From Siniperca chuatsi (Eukaryota > Chordata > Actinopteri > Centrarchiformes > Sinipercidae), in assembly GCF_020085105.1 (NCBI RefSeq), contig NC_058051.1, positions 19,605,955 through 19,669,954 of the forward strand: a stretch of DNA of 64,000 nucleotides. Reading direction: 5' to 3'. Both the position numbers and the translations under genes were made by a program. Under the pieces are notes generated by a model that saw nothing but the letters and a program-made list of their open reading frames with translations, did not search any database and was not told where the DNA came from. This document shows positions 47,637 through 61,500 of the stretch, piece by piece (position 1 is the first letter of the stretch; each line of letters begins with the position of its first letter).

Positions 47637-50600
47637 TACTCCAAGAGGCAGGCCTGGCTAAGCTCAGCATGCAGGATACCCAAAGATTTGGGCTGTTGCA
47701 GAGAATGCCAGGGTGGCTTCCATCCATCCGTATACTGCTGAGACATATGTGCTCACCATCAACCTGACAGGTCCACATGTGAACAAGCACACAAGCTGGA
47801 TCCGAATCCAAAAACAACCTATTTATTTATCTCAACCCCCGTGTTTCTCTGAGCATGTGGGTAGATAGCTGTAGGAGCGTCGATGGTGTCTATTCGCTGC
47901 CTGGATGGACATGTGAGTAAGAAGGGCGGTGACAGATGTGGAGAAATGCGTATACAGGAGATGTCTCCCAATAAAAGAAGATTTAATAGGATTCTCTTTG
48001 TTAAAAGACGCTGAAGTGACACAAAAATTAAAAAAACACTGATGCCTCTTCTAAGAAAACTATTACTGGCATTAGAGGAGAATATATGATGGATTTCTTG
48101 CTTGTAGTTGTCTTAGAAATCATAATTTTAACACAGAATTATTGAAAAATGTACAACTGTCGATACTGTTTTCGTATTTAGAAAAAATTACATCTTGTCG
48201 ACCATTGATCTTTTTTGCTGTGTTAAGTCTGAATTGTCAATTTTCCAGACTGTTGTTAACCCTTTCCTCAAAAACCCCACAGCACATAAACACACCCTTT
48301 CTTCTGATCAGGTCACGCAGTCATATGCTCATTCAACTGTGAATATCCCCTTTCCAGTGGGGTGATGCCATGGGATTCCAATCTGTAATTGTGCATGTGT
48401 TTTGGTCCATGTGAGTGTCTACGTTTGTGTGTGTGAACATGCAGATGAAGCAGAAGGGGAGTCAGCACCTCAGTGGGTGGGACGATGGGGGAGGCGGGGG
48501 TGTGGATTGTTAGGTTTACACAGACAAACACACACTTTGTTGTTTTCCTGGCATATGTTATGTCGTCTGCTGGAAACAGTGTCCATTTGGCGCAATTGGT
48601 GTTGGAGCCAAATGTGTTTCTCTCCTCTGTAGTAAAATAATATGGTAATAGTGTGTTAACCCTCTCAGTTACAGTGGCTCAGTGGGGTTATACAGCAATT
48701 TTATATGTGTGTGTGAGAGAGCATGCAAGCTGTTAACCTCTTTCCCCTAACATTGTACTTATCACAGTAATTTGCTATGATCTGCAGACACAGTAACAGT
48801 GCTACAAGAACCACAAGTGGTGAGGTGATCAGACAGTGTAATCACCCACTGCAAAGGAAAATTGTATGCTCGCACAACTACACTAAATTCAGTAAGTCAA
48901 AGTCAACCAAGGCAATCTGTCTGTAAACTGCGATGGATAATAATTTTACAATTTGTCTTTGTTTTCTCTCTAAATTGGGAGTTTGTTTAAAACCTGTATG
49001 TTTGTGTGACAGCTTAAGAGGGGTTCGACAATGGATAGTTTAAAACAAAAATTATCAAAATGCATGCAGCAGAACCAGAGATATTGTAATTTTTTATCCC
49101 ACACATTCTTGTCAAAGGAAGGCGCCCACATTACCCACAATGCAATGCTCGACCGCCAACAGCTCGGTTGGAGATTCGGGTATTTTATGTCAGTAGCGGC
49201 TAATGTAGTTGTACTCTTCAGCACCAATCGACGCTGGCTTAAGTGACATCACTTGAGACAATTTATCAGATTTCATGCAGCTCCCTCTGGAGCCACAAAA
49301 GGCTTTATACAACCTGCAAACAGACTTTGATGTGTAAAATCGAGGGAGTTCCCCTTTAAGTTTCTTGCCCCTTCTGACTTGTTTATAGCGAAGTTGATGC
49401 TTTCCCAGATCTCATCAATTAAATTGGTGAGTACAAGGTTATTATTGTGGCCAGAACCATGGAAATAAGACCAAAGTTGCAATAAACAGGAATTATCCTT
49501 AAAGGAACCCATGCGTGATACTGGATTATAGGGCATTTAAGATTACTCTACGTGGGTAGAGGATACGCTCTGGTCCTACAGGTCTTTCAGAGATTGATGA
49601 AGTGGTAAAAGAGGTGAAGTCCGCTTCAGTATAAATCAGCAGTGGATTAACAGGATTTTGGATTCTGTTCTGAAGCGTCACACTTCGACTGTCTCATCCA
49701 GTCTACCCTCACCACTAACCTTGCCATCCCTTTAATACTTCCAAAAATGACAAGACTTCACAGTTCTGATCCAGCGCCCTTGTCCCGGGTCCGACTTTTC
49801 TAACTCCTTCCTCCTTCCTCTCCTTGAATTAGAGTGCGCACAGGCCCATATCCAATTTCTCTCCTTTAATTAGCCTTCTGCACAGGGAGAGGGGATGTAA
49901 GGGTGCAGGAGACGGATGAAAAAGAGAGATGTAATTTTTCTGAAGGATTGCACTAATTAGGTCTAATTTCATACAGGGGTTGTATCCCTCATGTACCACG
50001 CTGTTGTTACTTACTGATTGACACATAAACTCAATCACTGTCTCTTTCTCCTTCTCCTTCTTGCTGTATTTTTCCTTCCTGTATATGCTTAATCAATGTG
50101 TTTTGGCTTTTCAGATAAAACATTTGTGTGCGTTTATTTTAGGCCATAATTACGTTATGAATATTGTCCATTGTTGCTCCCCATCATTACCATCTGTCCA
50201 AAAAAAAAAATGCGATAGCGCCAAACGTGATGAGGCCATGTTCCAGTAACATCCTTGTGTCCTCCATCTCATCCTTGGCCAGATGTCTTTCAGCCTGCAG
50301 TTTCAAGGAGAGCAGTCAACCTTTCCCCCCACTCGCTATCCTTCCCATTAGAGTCTGCTAAACAAACAGCCTAATTAAGTGTGGCCTTGTGTGATAGGGT
50401 AAGCTTGGAGCTTTTCACTCTTTGTTAATAGGTTGGCCTGCTCCTCCTACCAAGTGCCGGGGGTCAGTGGAGCCTGTGGTGCAGATCGCCCATTAAACCA
50501 AATGGCTAATGGCTCCAGCTACACCATAACAAAGCAGACATCTTTGCACACTCAGGAGCACAAGTCACGTTCATCCACAGCAAAAGCAATTACATTGCCA

Positions 50601-53600
50601 CTCGCAATCTAGTAGTATGATCTGTGGCTATAGTTTAAATGCATATATAACTGTCCAAGTATGTGTGTGTGTGTGTGTGACTTTGAAATTGAACATGATT
50701 TAGACTCATTCCACCCATCGGTCATCCCTCTTCCAAAAATAGAAATCAATTTTGCTTTCTGTCTTCCCATCTTATCAGCCTTTTAGCTGTTCCCTTTCTC
50801 TCTGCTCCTCCCCTTGCTGCTGCAGCCTATATTTTTGCACTTTTAAAAAATGGTCCTACCTCCATACGGTCCACCTTCTGTTGCATACTTCTGTGTGCAC
50901 ATTCCACAGTCTCTCTCTCCTCTCCTGCTGTGTCCCCTGATGTGTATTATAACAGTGCCCTGTGAATATACAGCTCTGACAGGGTCTATATGGCCTCCTC
51001 TGGCTGTCACAGTGCTGCTCGATCGGGCCCTCAATTTACCATGTCAATAGGCAGCCAAGTGTCAGCGTGTCAGTTCCACAGCTGAGGTGGGGAGAGTTGT
51101 TTAAATGCAGTTCAACTCTCTGTGACTCTCTTTAACCTCTCTGGAACTAACATTCTCCCTACACTGCTGCTTTTCCTCACATTCGCTGCATTTGTTGTCT
51201 GTTTCTCATGTTTCCTCTCAACTGCACTTTATTCTCACCTCTATCTCATCCTCTTATTTTTCTGCAACGTTCCTCTCTCTCAGCTCTCTGCTCTATCTTG
51301 TCATCCCCCTATGGTATCTCTCTGGAGTTACATTAAAAAAGCCCCTCCCCAACCGTGTCAATCCCACAATCCTTTGCATGCTCATTGAAAATGTGAGATT
51401 TTACACTTCACAAACTTTTCCCTTTCTCCCTCCCAAACTCACTGAGCCCAGGGGAAGCTCTGGCTGAGATATACAAAAGCCATATGGCGCTATCAAGAAA
51501 TGCCTCACGCCATGGCAACTGTATGTTGCAGAGATTTACAACATGCTCACATTGCATGGATATTTGTGAGTAATTTAATGTGACATGCAGGTTTCTGTTT
51601 GCATGTACATATAATCTGATTTTCTGCCTTTCAGCCACATATAAGAACTGACTCTGATTTCCTTAATGTCACAGCCCAGAAAATGTCCTGGAGGCTGAAC
51701 AGAAGAGATCCCTTTTAGCCTAAATGTAACCCACTACCTCATGTGCCCCCTCCTGACGTCGTATTAAATGATTTATTCAAAGAAAGAGATTGGGGTTTCT
51801 ATGCCAGAGTCAATGTCTTATACAACATCTACTGATCATATTTTACAAAAGGAAATAATATTTTATTTTGATCTGTCTTGATTTGAAATCCCAGACCTGT
51901 AGCTAAAGTTAAAATAATTCTTACATTATCTTTTTCTTGATATCATTGCTTTTCTTTTTACCCTAGAGTTTTTGGGATTTGTGGTACTTTAATCTTTTAC
52001 TTTGGTCATTTGCTTCCTTTACATTAAGTGGTGGGAAAACTGTCTGTGACACTTTGTGTACAATAATGCTCTTTTGAGTGTCTGCACCCTTTTGACCTGA
52101 TTTTGTGGAAATCCACTGAGACATGTGGCTGTTGTACCTTATCTGTAGATTAGGAGGGATTTGTGCCATGGCATGATAGAGGCAGCAGGATATGATTGCC
52201 TAAGTGCTGCATTGGCCACAAAGGCTGTAGGACTGAAAGACAGAAAAAGCTTGTAGTGCTACATGTACAGCCATGTATATTTTGACTCTGTGCATGCACC
52301 TGGGGCAATGTAAGACTTTTGTACATCTTAATAGTCGCTTTAAGGAATAAACTGCCATCAGTTTGTCAGCATCTCAATATATTGCCCTAAAAGCAATTAT
52401 TTCTTCTCATTCCACTTCATGTGATTTTGTCTTGTCCTCCAGTCCTGTTACGATGTTTTTATAGAACCTTGACCCAGAAATTGTTGTTATATTGAGCTTG
52501 GAATGACAGACGTTAAAATAGAAGCAAGACCAAACTATTGTCGCAGGAGGCAGCCGAGGTTGCAGGGCTGTCAGTCAGAGTTACTGGGGGCGGGCTCTAA
52601 GCTGTCATCTCAGCGTTTCGGTCTCGCCCTACATATCAGGTCACTGGTGCTCTGCAGGCTTTGGGTCTTGGCAGGAGCAAACAGACACACAAGCAGACAC
52701 ACTACACACATAACTCAAGCTCCATATAACAATTTTCAGCTGGGAATAAAAACTGACACAAGTCACGTAATAAGTTTGCAAGAATCTCTCCGTCGTCAAT
52801 AGATGGAATAAAAGCTTTTCAAAATGGATCACCAGAGATGAGACAGATCTTTTGAAACTTTTTAAACTGGTTTAGAGGCCTCTGTAATGGGTGACAGCAG
52901 AGGAAAGTGCAGTTACTATACTGAGGGATATTGGAGGGATGAACTTGAGGTGCGCCTAATTTGGCTGAAAGTGAAATAATGAAGGGTTGGATAATAAAGC
53001 TCTTCTCTCTTGTCCTCTCTCATCTAAAGTGAAAATGGCCCACAATCAGCCAGTGCATTAATATGAGTAGATGTAATGGCACAGACGTGTGTGTGTGTGT
53101 GTCATAGAGAAAAAGCGAGTAAACGGGGTTGCTCACGCATGTGCTATTAATGCCTCATTGTTAACATGATGTGTCTGTGGGATAATTGGAGTGTGTTTAA
53201 GTTTGTGTGTGTGTGTGTGTGGTTGTGTACGTATGTGTGTGCGGTTGTCTGAGACATCTGAGTAGCTGGGTGATAATAAGGAAATGGTTCAGTGGAGTGG
53301 AGAAGAGAGTAGGAATGAGAGCTGGTTTGGCACTGCGATGTTGGAACAGAACTGCTGAAATCGCAGTGACACACACCATGAGAAGTGGCAGTGTCAGCGT
53401 TAACAAGCAAGTGCGCATACACACGGTGACATGGACGCACACATGCTGAGGTTGATTAATTGGTGGGTCTCTAAGAGGAGCCCAGAGCAGTCCCTACTTC
53501 ATTGTGATGTCTATGAAACATCTGGCATCATTAGAAGTCAACATTAGGGGAGTTATCAATAGAGAGCTATAGGTGTTTGAAAACCTGACATTGATGGGGC

Positions 53601-55493
53601 ACTGTGATGTATTTGTCACAGTAAATGGGTAAAGGAAGTAGTTTCTAAATCCTCTGATTATACTGACTATTACTGTGTTTACCATTGTAGCTGTGGATGG
53701 TAGCCAGTTCAATCACACTAATAAGTCAAGATTGTTAGGTGTTCAAATTCACAGACAAATAGGCACAGATACATTCGATGTTGGTTCCATATAAAATACA
53801 ATATGAATGTTATCTGTGTCCTTCTGATGTGTTTTGAATGGAATAATGAATTATTTCCATTATTGATTCATCTTTGACTGAGATTAATCAATTAAACATT
53901 TATTCTATAAAATGTGAAATACTGAAAATTTCCTATTACAATTTCTCAAACCTGTTTTTTTTTTTTTTTTTTTTGAACAGTCCATATCCCAAATACTGTA
54001 TAATCAAGTACAAATATGTACTGCTGAGAAAAGCAACACATCCTCACATTTAAGAAGCTGGAACCAGGGACTTGTTGTTGATTAATTTTCTGTCTATCAA
54101 TTTACAGATTAACTGGCCAATCGTTTAAGCACTAATCTCAGTCCTGCCAGATGGAGTTGAAGAAACATTTTGTTTTGCTAGAACAACAGTAGTGTCTGTT
54201 CACTAGAGTGTTAAGGAATAATTTAACATTTTTAGAAATACACATATTCGCTTTCTTGCAGAGAGTTTTATTAGAAGATTGATACCACTCTCACGTCTGT
54301 ACGAAAAATATGAAGCTACAGCCAGGGGATGGTTAGCATAGCTTAGCATAAAGACTGGAAACGGGGGGAAGGGGGGAAAGAGCTATCCTGGGTCCTGCAG
54401 TACAAGCACCTCTAAAGCTCACTAATTAACATGTTTTCATAAGCTAAGCTAATCACCTGCTGGCTCTAGATTCATATTTAGTACACAGACATAAGGGTGG
54501 TGGGTGGCGTCAATTTTCTCATAACTCTCGGAAAAGATAGAAAGGGAATAAGCATATTTCAGAAAATGTTGAACCGTGCCTTTTAAGGGAAAGGAACAGT
54601 AAGAAAACCATGAGGAAATAAGTAGCGATGGGGGTAAGAAAAAGAGGAGAAATGAATGAAAGATGGTGTGAGTGCAGTAAAGGATTAAGAGGGAAAGGGG
54701 AGTAGAAAGGTTCCCTTGGGATCTTTCAGCCTGGACAAGAAGCTCCTGCTGGGACTTTATGTGTATTGATGTGTGTATTTTCTGCATGTGTGCATAAGAG
54801 CTACAAAGAGCTGTGATTATCTTCCCTGTTTCATCCCAAACTGCCTGCTTTGTACCAGCTGCTGTCTGCTATGTTACCTGACACTGCAGCCTCAGGAAAC
54901 CATGTGTGTGTGTGAGTGAGCAAGAACAAGTGTGTGTACGGAGGAGGGGTAATTGGCATGTCCATCTGACTGAAAGGCCTGGTCGAAGTGGAAGTGCAGG
55001 AGAGGAGCTGATAACATGGCAATTAAGCCAGGAGAGACAGACCCCCAATCAGCACAGCATGCTGCAGAGACCCACAGAGACAGGTAGGACTGCAGGGAGA
55101 GGATACAGAGACAGGGAGAATGGGCGAGAGCCCCCAGGTGTGAGCTAATTTGTCTCGCAGTTAGAATGAAAACAAGGAAGCTCCTGAAGGGTTTGTACCA
55201 AACATGTCTGACTGTATTGTGCACACCTACTATTCACTCTCCCACTCTTTTGAAAACTCAAACTGCACATTTTAAAATGAAGTAGAGAGCTGGCAAAGTT
55301 TCGGGGTTTACATCTTCTGTTGCTTGTTGAAATAAGGCATAGGGGAAATAGAGCTGAGTTATTTTATGTCTCTGTTTGATAGTTTTTGCCAGTGGCGGTG
55401 TTGCAATTCTCCACTGGCCTGTCTCAGTAGGGTTGCCTAAGTCTCTCTGTGTGGCCCACTGCCACAACCTTTGCATCTTCTACCTACCTTTCT

Positions 55494-55573
<80 letters not shown>

Positions 55574-58500
55574 TCCCTCCCCTCTGGGAAAGATTAGAGG
55601 CAGCCTCCTGGATCACATCACATGGGAACACAACAAACTTTCAAAACTTCAAAGCTCTGTGTTACATTTCAGTTGGGTGACAGAAGAAGTACCACCACCA
55701 CTACGACCACCATCTATTTCTAATCATTCATGCTGCTTATGAATCTACAAATTAACTCCCTGTCTGCAATTTTCATCCTCTCCCAGTCTATCTCAGCCTC
55801 ATATTCATTGGAACATTTCCCTTCTCTCTCCCCTGCACTCCTTTCTCTCTCTCTGTTTACCTCTCAGCTTCTGTGGAGCATTAACTTTTATCTTTTTTTC
55901 CCCACCGGCTCTCCGCCCATTCTATAAGCCTATTCCTTCCTCTTTTCCATTGCTCTTTATTTTCTTTTATCCCCTCATCCTGGTCTCTTTGTGCAGATGC
56001 AAGGATGGAGTAGAGCAGATTATCAACTAACTCTCACAACGGTCATTTATTCACTTCATTGTTTGCAAACCCCTTGGTGCTCAATAACCTTTGTGTTTGT
56101 TTGTGCAAGTGTGTGTGTATGTACGTTTTGTGCTATCGACTGGCTGTTATTTTTGCCACGCTACATTGCTCAGACATTTCTTCTCTAACATATCACAGAG
56201 GTCTATGAGCAATGACACACATGCGCAAACAAAGAAGGGTACTTGTGTGATAGTCACAGCTTAAGGACACTCAATAAAGTATTGAGTGCTGGACCCCTCC
56301 ACATCCCATTCTCTCACCAGGCCACAGCATGAGTGCACCACATCGATTTACAGACCACATGTAACAATCACAATGAACTGTAGTCCTTTCTCATTATGGT
56401 AGTGTGAGTGCAAAGTTGTACACAGACTCTGCTCAGTTCACTCCGGCAAGTTTAACCTCTGCAGATGGCAGTGATCTCCTTGTGGGCAAATGTAAAGAGT
56501 TATAATGTGAGAGTATAAGGAGCTGATTTCTCTATGATCAGCAGACAGAGTGTGGTGGATCCCTGCCGGATGGCCTTGCAGGCTATCACTGAAGGTATTT
56601 GTGTTTTGAACTCAAGGAACTAGCATGCCACGTTTTGCTTGTGTAAATTGCTTCTTTAATTCCAGTTTAGAGGGAAAAAAGATAATGGCAACACCTGTCT
56701 GATTGCTTGAATTCTTTAGAGTTAATTAGCAGACCATCTGGTTTGTAGCTCATGGTTCCAAATGATCATCTTAAATTGCACTTGAAATCAGAAAATTATA
56801 TTTTGATATTGAAATGCATACAGACGTTTTTGTTGTAGCCTGCTAAATGACTTATTTCCTGCTGTTAATTCAGTGTGCCTTTATTAAGGTTGTGGCGCTA
56901 AGTTAAATGGAGTATTTCAGAGCTTTAATATTTTGTACCCAAACATCCGTTAATCCACTCAAACAGAACATTTTGCCACTCAGAGGAACAGCTGTAAACA
57001 ACCACTACATTTTTAAAAAGCCAATCTTGTCTAAGCTGAGAAGTTATGTTCTTCTGTTCATTTCGTTTCCCCCCATCATTTTGGATTCTTTCCAGTAGAA
57101 TACAGAGGAGGACGGTCATGACAGACAAACTGTGAAGGCATTTTAGATCACAGCATGTATTGAGATTTGAAAGCTGAGGAATAATGTGTTATTTTTATGT
57201 GACAGCTGAAATGACTGTAATTCAACATACACAGAAGAACATAATTACGGCATTCTCTCACTTTTACTGCGTTAAAACATCTGAAATCTTGAATTGTGAA
57301 TCTGCAAGTCAAAGTGTAAAATTTTGGACGGGATGTTCAATCAGTAAAACTTCTTGCATTTGACCTTTCACTGTATTAAATTATCCAACCAATCAGACCG
57401 GATACAATTTAGCCTAACCTTTTATAATTCTTGCTTGTGGATACTACTGCCATGTGAATTTAAAACTATTTAAACATGCATAAAGTTATGCTCTGCCTGC
57501 CTGACCTTTTAATTTAATTTCCCCCATTTCGTGCTCTATCCCATCTGATGCCTCGATCAATTTGGAAGTTGTAACTGGGCTAATTTGGATGGAATTGTCA
57601 AAGGTTATCATGATGTGTGAATGATGGTGTCGCGGATGTGTGTGTAAACAGATTAATAATCTGATTACCTCGCCAGTTAGGCTGGTTTGCCGAATAATAA
57701 TTCAGTATTTCATAAACAAGTTCATGCAAATACACACAGATAGTGTGTGCCCTTGAAGGTCTCTGGCACTTAAGGCTTCCTTAGAAAAACACTGATGATT
57801 GATGATTATGCAAATGCAGCTAACTGGAGCTTGTGTTACTCTTCTGTATGTGGACGGGCGCACAGTGTCAAGGTCAAAGTAGCTGGATTATAACATATGA
57901 GTGCAGTAGTTTGTAAAACCCACATAGTCTTGACAAAGCAGATTAGCTGAATTTTCTTATGTTACACATTATATAAATCATGCCTGACAATTTTTTTCCC
58001 CCTGAACTTTAACTTTGACTGTTCCTTATTTAGTCGTGAATATTTAATGATGGAGAGAAATACTTTGACCTGCACTGCAATAATATTTGGGTTAGTGTTA
58101 GGGTTTTTTGGCCACTTGGGGGCAGCAGTAACATGTTGTGAACACAACATTGACCTTATAAGTTTATGAAGAACATGTTAGCAAACAGCTGCTTATTTAC
58201 ACATCCAGCAGATACTGAGCAACATTATCATTCATTTGGAGTCATGGTTCTGGTCACCTGGTGAATGTAAGTCCAATATTTAGCTCTTTTAGCTCTGTTT
58301 TGCTCACCACCAACTCCTGAGGGAAATATCTGGCTCTTCAGCTGCTCAACTATGATCACCAGCTAGCCGATAATTTTGGATTTCTGCCGTTTAGTGCTGA
58401 GCAGGTAGTGTACAGTGGGTTTTTAGAGCTATTTTGCTGCTGCCAAAAGACGCTATTAGAGCGGTGAGAGTAAAGTTGCGGGCCTGACAGCTCAACAATG

Positions 58501-61500
58501 AGCTGAAACTTGTTATAACGCTCCATAAAGCCGAGGGGAGCTGTAGGGTGATAATTGTCTGTAAATTCATCACTAAGAGCGACATTGTTTTCACATTGTC
58601 ATTTGATGGTTTGAAACAAGGCTTTTTGTTTTTGCTGAAAGGTCTTGTTGAGAAAAACATAAATGTGTAGGATTACATGCACATTTGTGTCGCAGTATCA
58701 AGGTCTCTGATCATCTGAGTTCAGGTGTGTCTTTGATTTTTCTTCTTACTGAGTTACATCAAGAGTTAAGCATGAACACAGTTTGGTTACTGGCTGCTTA
58801 ACTCTGCTACTTTCACCACTTTGCTGGATTTTGCTTCTCCATCTGTAATGGAAAGTGAAAGGGACAATACAGTTTTCAAATGACCAAAGTCAGATTTTCA
58901 ATTTCATTTTAGCATGTAGCAATCATGAACAACCTGGACGAGGTGTTTACAGTATTCAGCTAGCATATACAGGTTTCTCAGAACCAGGATATGCACTACA
59001 CATAACCGGAATACTCCACAAACGAGAACACTAGGTAGCCGGGATACTAGTGCACACACTTGTCAGTCCCCCAGCTTGATCAAGCCTGATCACGCCTCAC
59101 ATCCTCCCTCTCCTCCTTCTCCATCCTCCTCCTCCCTCCTCCTCCTTCCTTCCCCTCTGACATTGGCTCTAAATTATCGATTGTCAGTGAGATTTAATCA
59201 CAGTCATCACATGAGGGCTTGGCTGTGAAGGGGAGAAAACAACAGACAATCACACTATCTCATCTGCTCATCATTTCACTCCGTCTTTCTCCTCCTTCAT
59301 TTCCTGATGCAATTAATATTAATGTTCTGCTCTGAAGCTTCACTTCCCATCTATTCTTTCCTCTGCGACTTGTCATTGCCCATTTATCTGTCTTTCTGTT
59401 CTCACATTTACCCTGGGCTTCATTCCTTCATCCTCTTAAGAGGGCACGACCATGTCAGACCCTTGTATCCCATCTTGTCTTCTGTGTCATTCTTCCTTTT
59501 CCTCCTCTTGTGTGAAACATGTAGGGAGTTCCTTTGAGCAGGACTGGATATGACAGCCAAAGGCCTTGGGCGGAGGAGTTACGTGGACTGTGTTTGCGTG
59601 CGTGCCTGTCTGTGTGTTTTATCTAAAGTGATCTGTAATTGTATGTTCTCTGACACAGTGATGGATAATCGATAGTTCTGTCTGTCTCTGTGGAAGTGCG
59701 CTGGGGGCCAGAGTGGAGAGTTAGAGAGTAAAAGTCATCCTGTCCTCAACACTGGACCTTCCAGTTTTTTTTTCTTCACACCACTTCCTAAAGAGAGGAA
59801 GCCAATGTCAGCCTGGCAGTTTTCATAACAGCCTTTATTGTTCTCTGCTCTGTGTTCTCATGGTGCAGATGGACTGCAGTGACTTGCAGAATCATAACAG
59901 AAATGCCAACTCCACCTGTGTTCTGGGCTACACTGTGCAATGTGAGCCATAAGTGCCCTGCATTTTTAATCCAGAATTCAGCCTCCATCCACATGGCCGC
60001 ATATACAGACTCTCTGCAGCTTTTCTCTGATCCACTGGCCTAAACGAAAGCAGACAGGGATTATACAGATGTGTGGATATGCGAGTCCTCATGCTGGCAT
60101 CGTGAGTCACATTCACATATGCATGAGCATGCCCGTATTTGCTAACACACTCACACAAACACACAATCATACACACAGATTTAGTTGGCATTTCCCTTGT
60201 TTGTGTCCTGATGAGGGTTGGTGTGTTGTTATCTTCAATCAGTCTGCATTGTGGATGTCCATTGTTTACTCCCATTTCCCTATCTGTGTGTTCCCATGAC
60301 ACTGATAATTTGTGAGAGGTAAACCTCAGCTGCAGCCTCTGCAACAGTGTCTCATGTCAGAGTGGGTAATAGACTGCAATGCATCATGGGAAAAGCCCCT
60401 GGGGTCTTGGGTTTTATATTTATTTTTAAAGCTGTAACCAGATTCTTCTTTTTCCCCTCCTGCTCTTTCAAAATGGAGTAATTTCATGGCTCATTCCTGG
60501 GGTTAAGACCTGGTCTGGTTGAGTGGAAGAGTTGTAAACAGCCCCTCACTTTACCCCCAGTATTCTATAGGACCAACAAATCTGGATCATTGGTAGATGT
60601 ACTAGACATAGTGGGAGTTGGCAGCATTGGTCTGTTCAATGCTATATTTAGGATTTCAGGTTTAATGTGTTACACAGGCATGAAATCAGTGCATGATGAA
60701 GTTTCACCCCCTTGCAGATTACAGAGCAATGAGGATGACTGTGGGTTTTTTCTCTTCTCTTTCAGATAAAACTTGGACTGTAAATAGAAATTTTATCTTT
60801 TGAGTTGAATAAGAGGTGCTTGGTAGGGAGGGAGTTCATGCCAATATCACGCTGTTGAAATACACCATGACACCCTCTCTGGGATGCCTGAAATAAAGTG
60901 GATTAGCCAGACCACTTGCCTCATCCTTCATGCGAGAGGATGAGGCCAACACATACACATGCGCCTTGAAGTTGATGCCAAGGTTATGCAAAAATCAAAC
61001 TTCTACAAAAAGCCTACACAGCAAAATAGTCCACACGGACTAATTTAGATGCTTGCTTTTGGAGTCAAATGAGTAATGTCCAGTGATGCCATGTTAATCT
61101 GCTGTGGGATTTGGCTTGGAACGACCTTCCAGGGTGCCATACCTAACAGTTTAATTGCCTTTTCAAAAGGGAATACCTCCGAGATTTAGCAGCCACTCTG
61201 CACAGCAGATATGCTGCTCAGTCAAGAGGAGGTGATATGAGGTTACACTTCACTGAGTCGTTTTGACCTACCTACCCTCTGCACACACACACTGACGCAC
61301 ACACAAACACATGTCTGACACTTTGCCCTTGATTTTGGCACCTCTATCACCAACAGTTCTCTTTCTTTCCCTCCACCTTTTTTCTCTGTATGTGAGGCCA
61401 AAGTTACAGATTCCCGAGCTTTTTAAAATTGCACTACATCATATCTTCTTGTTTCCTTTTTATTTGCTGACTGTAACTCAGAAGACACATATCATGCTTT

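Noticed and set aside
55375..55680. Long frames of Phe-Leu-Ser or Lys-Glu-Arg repeats
   Set aside because: Produced entirely by the TTTC microsatellite.
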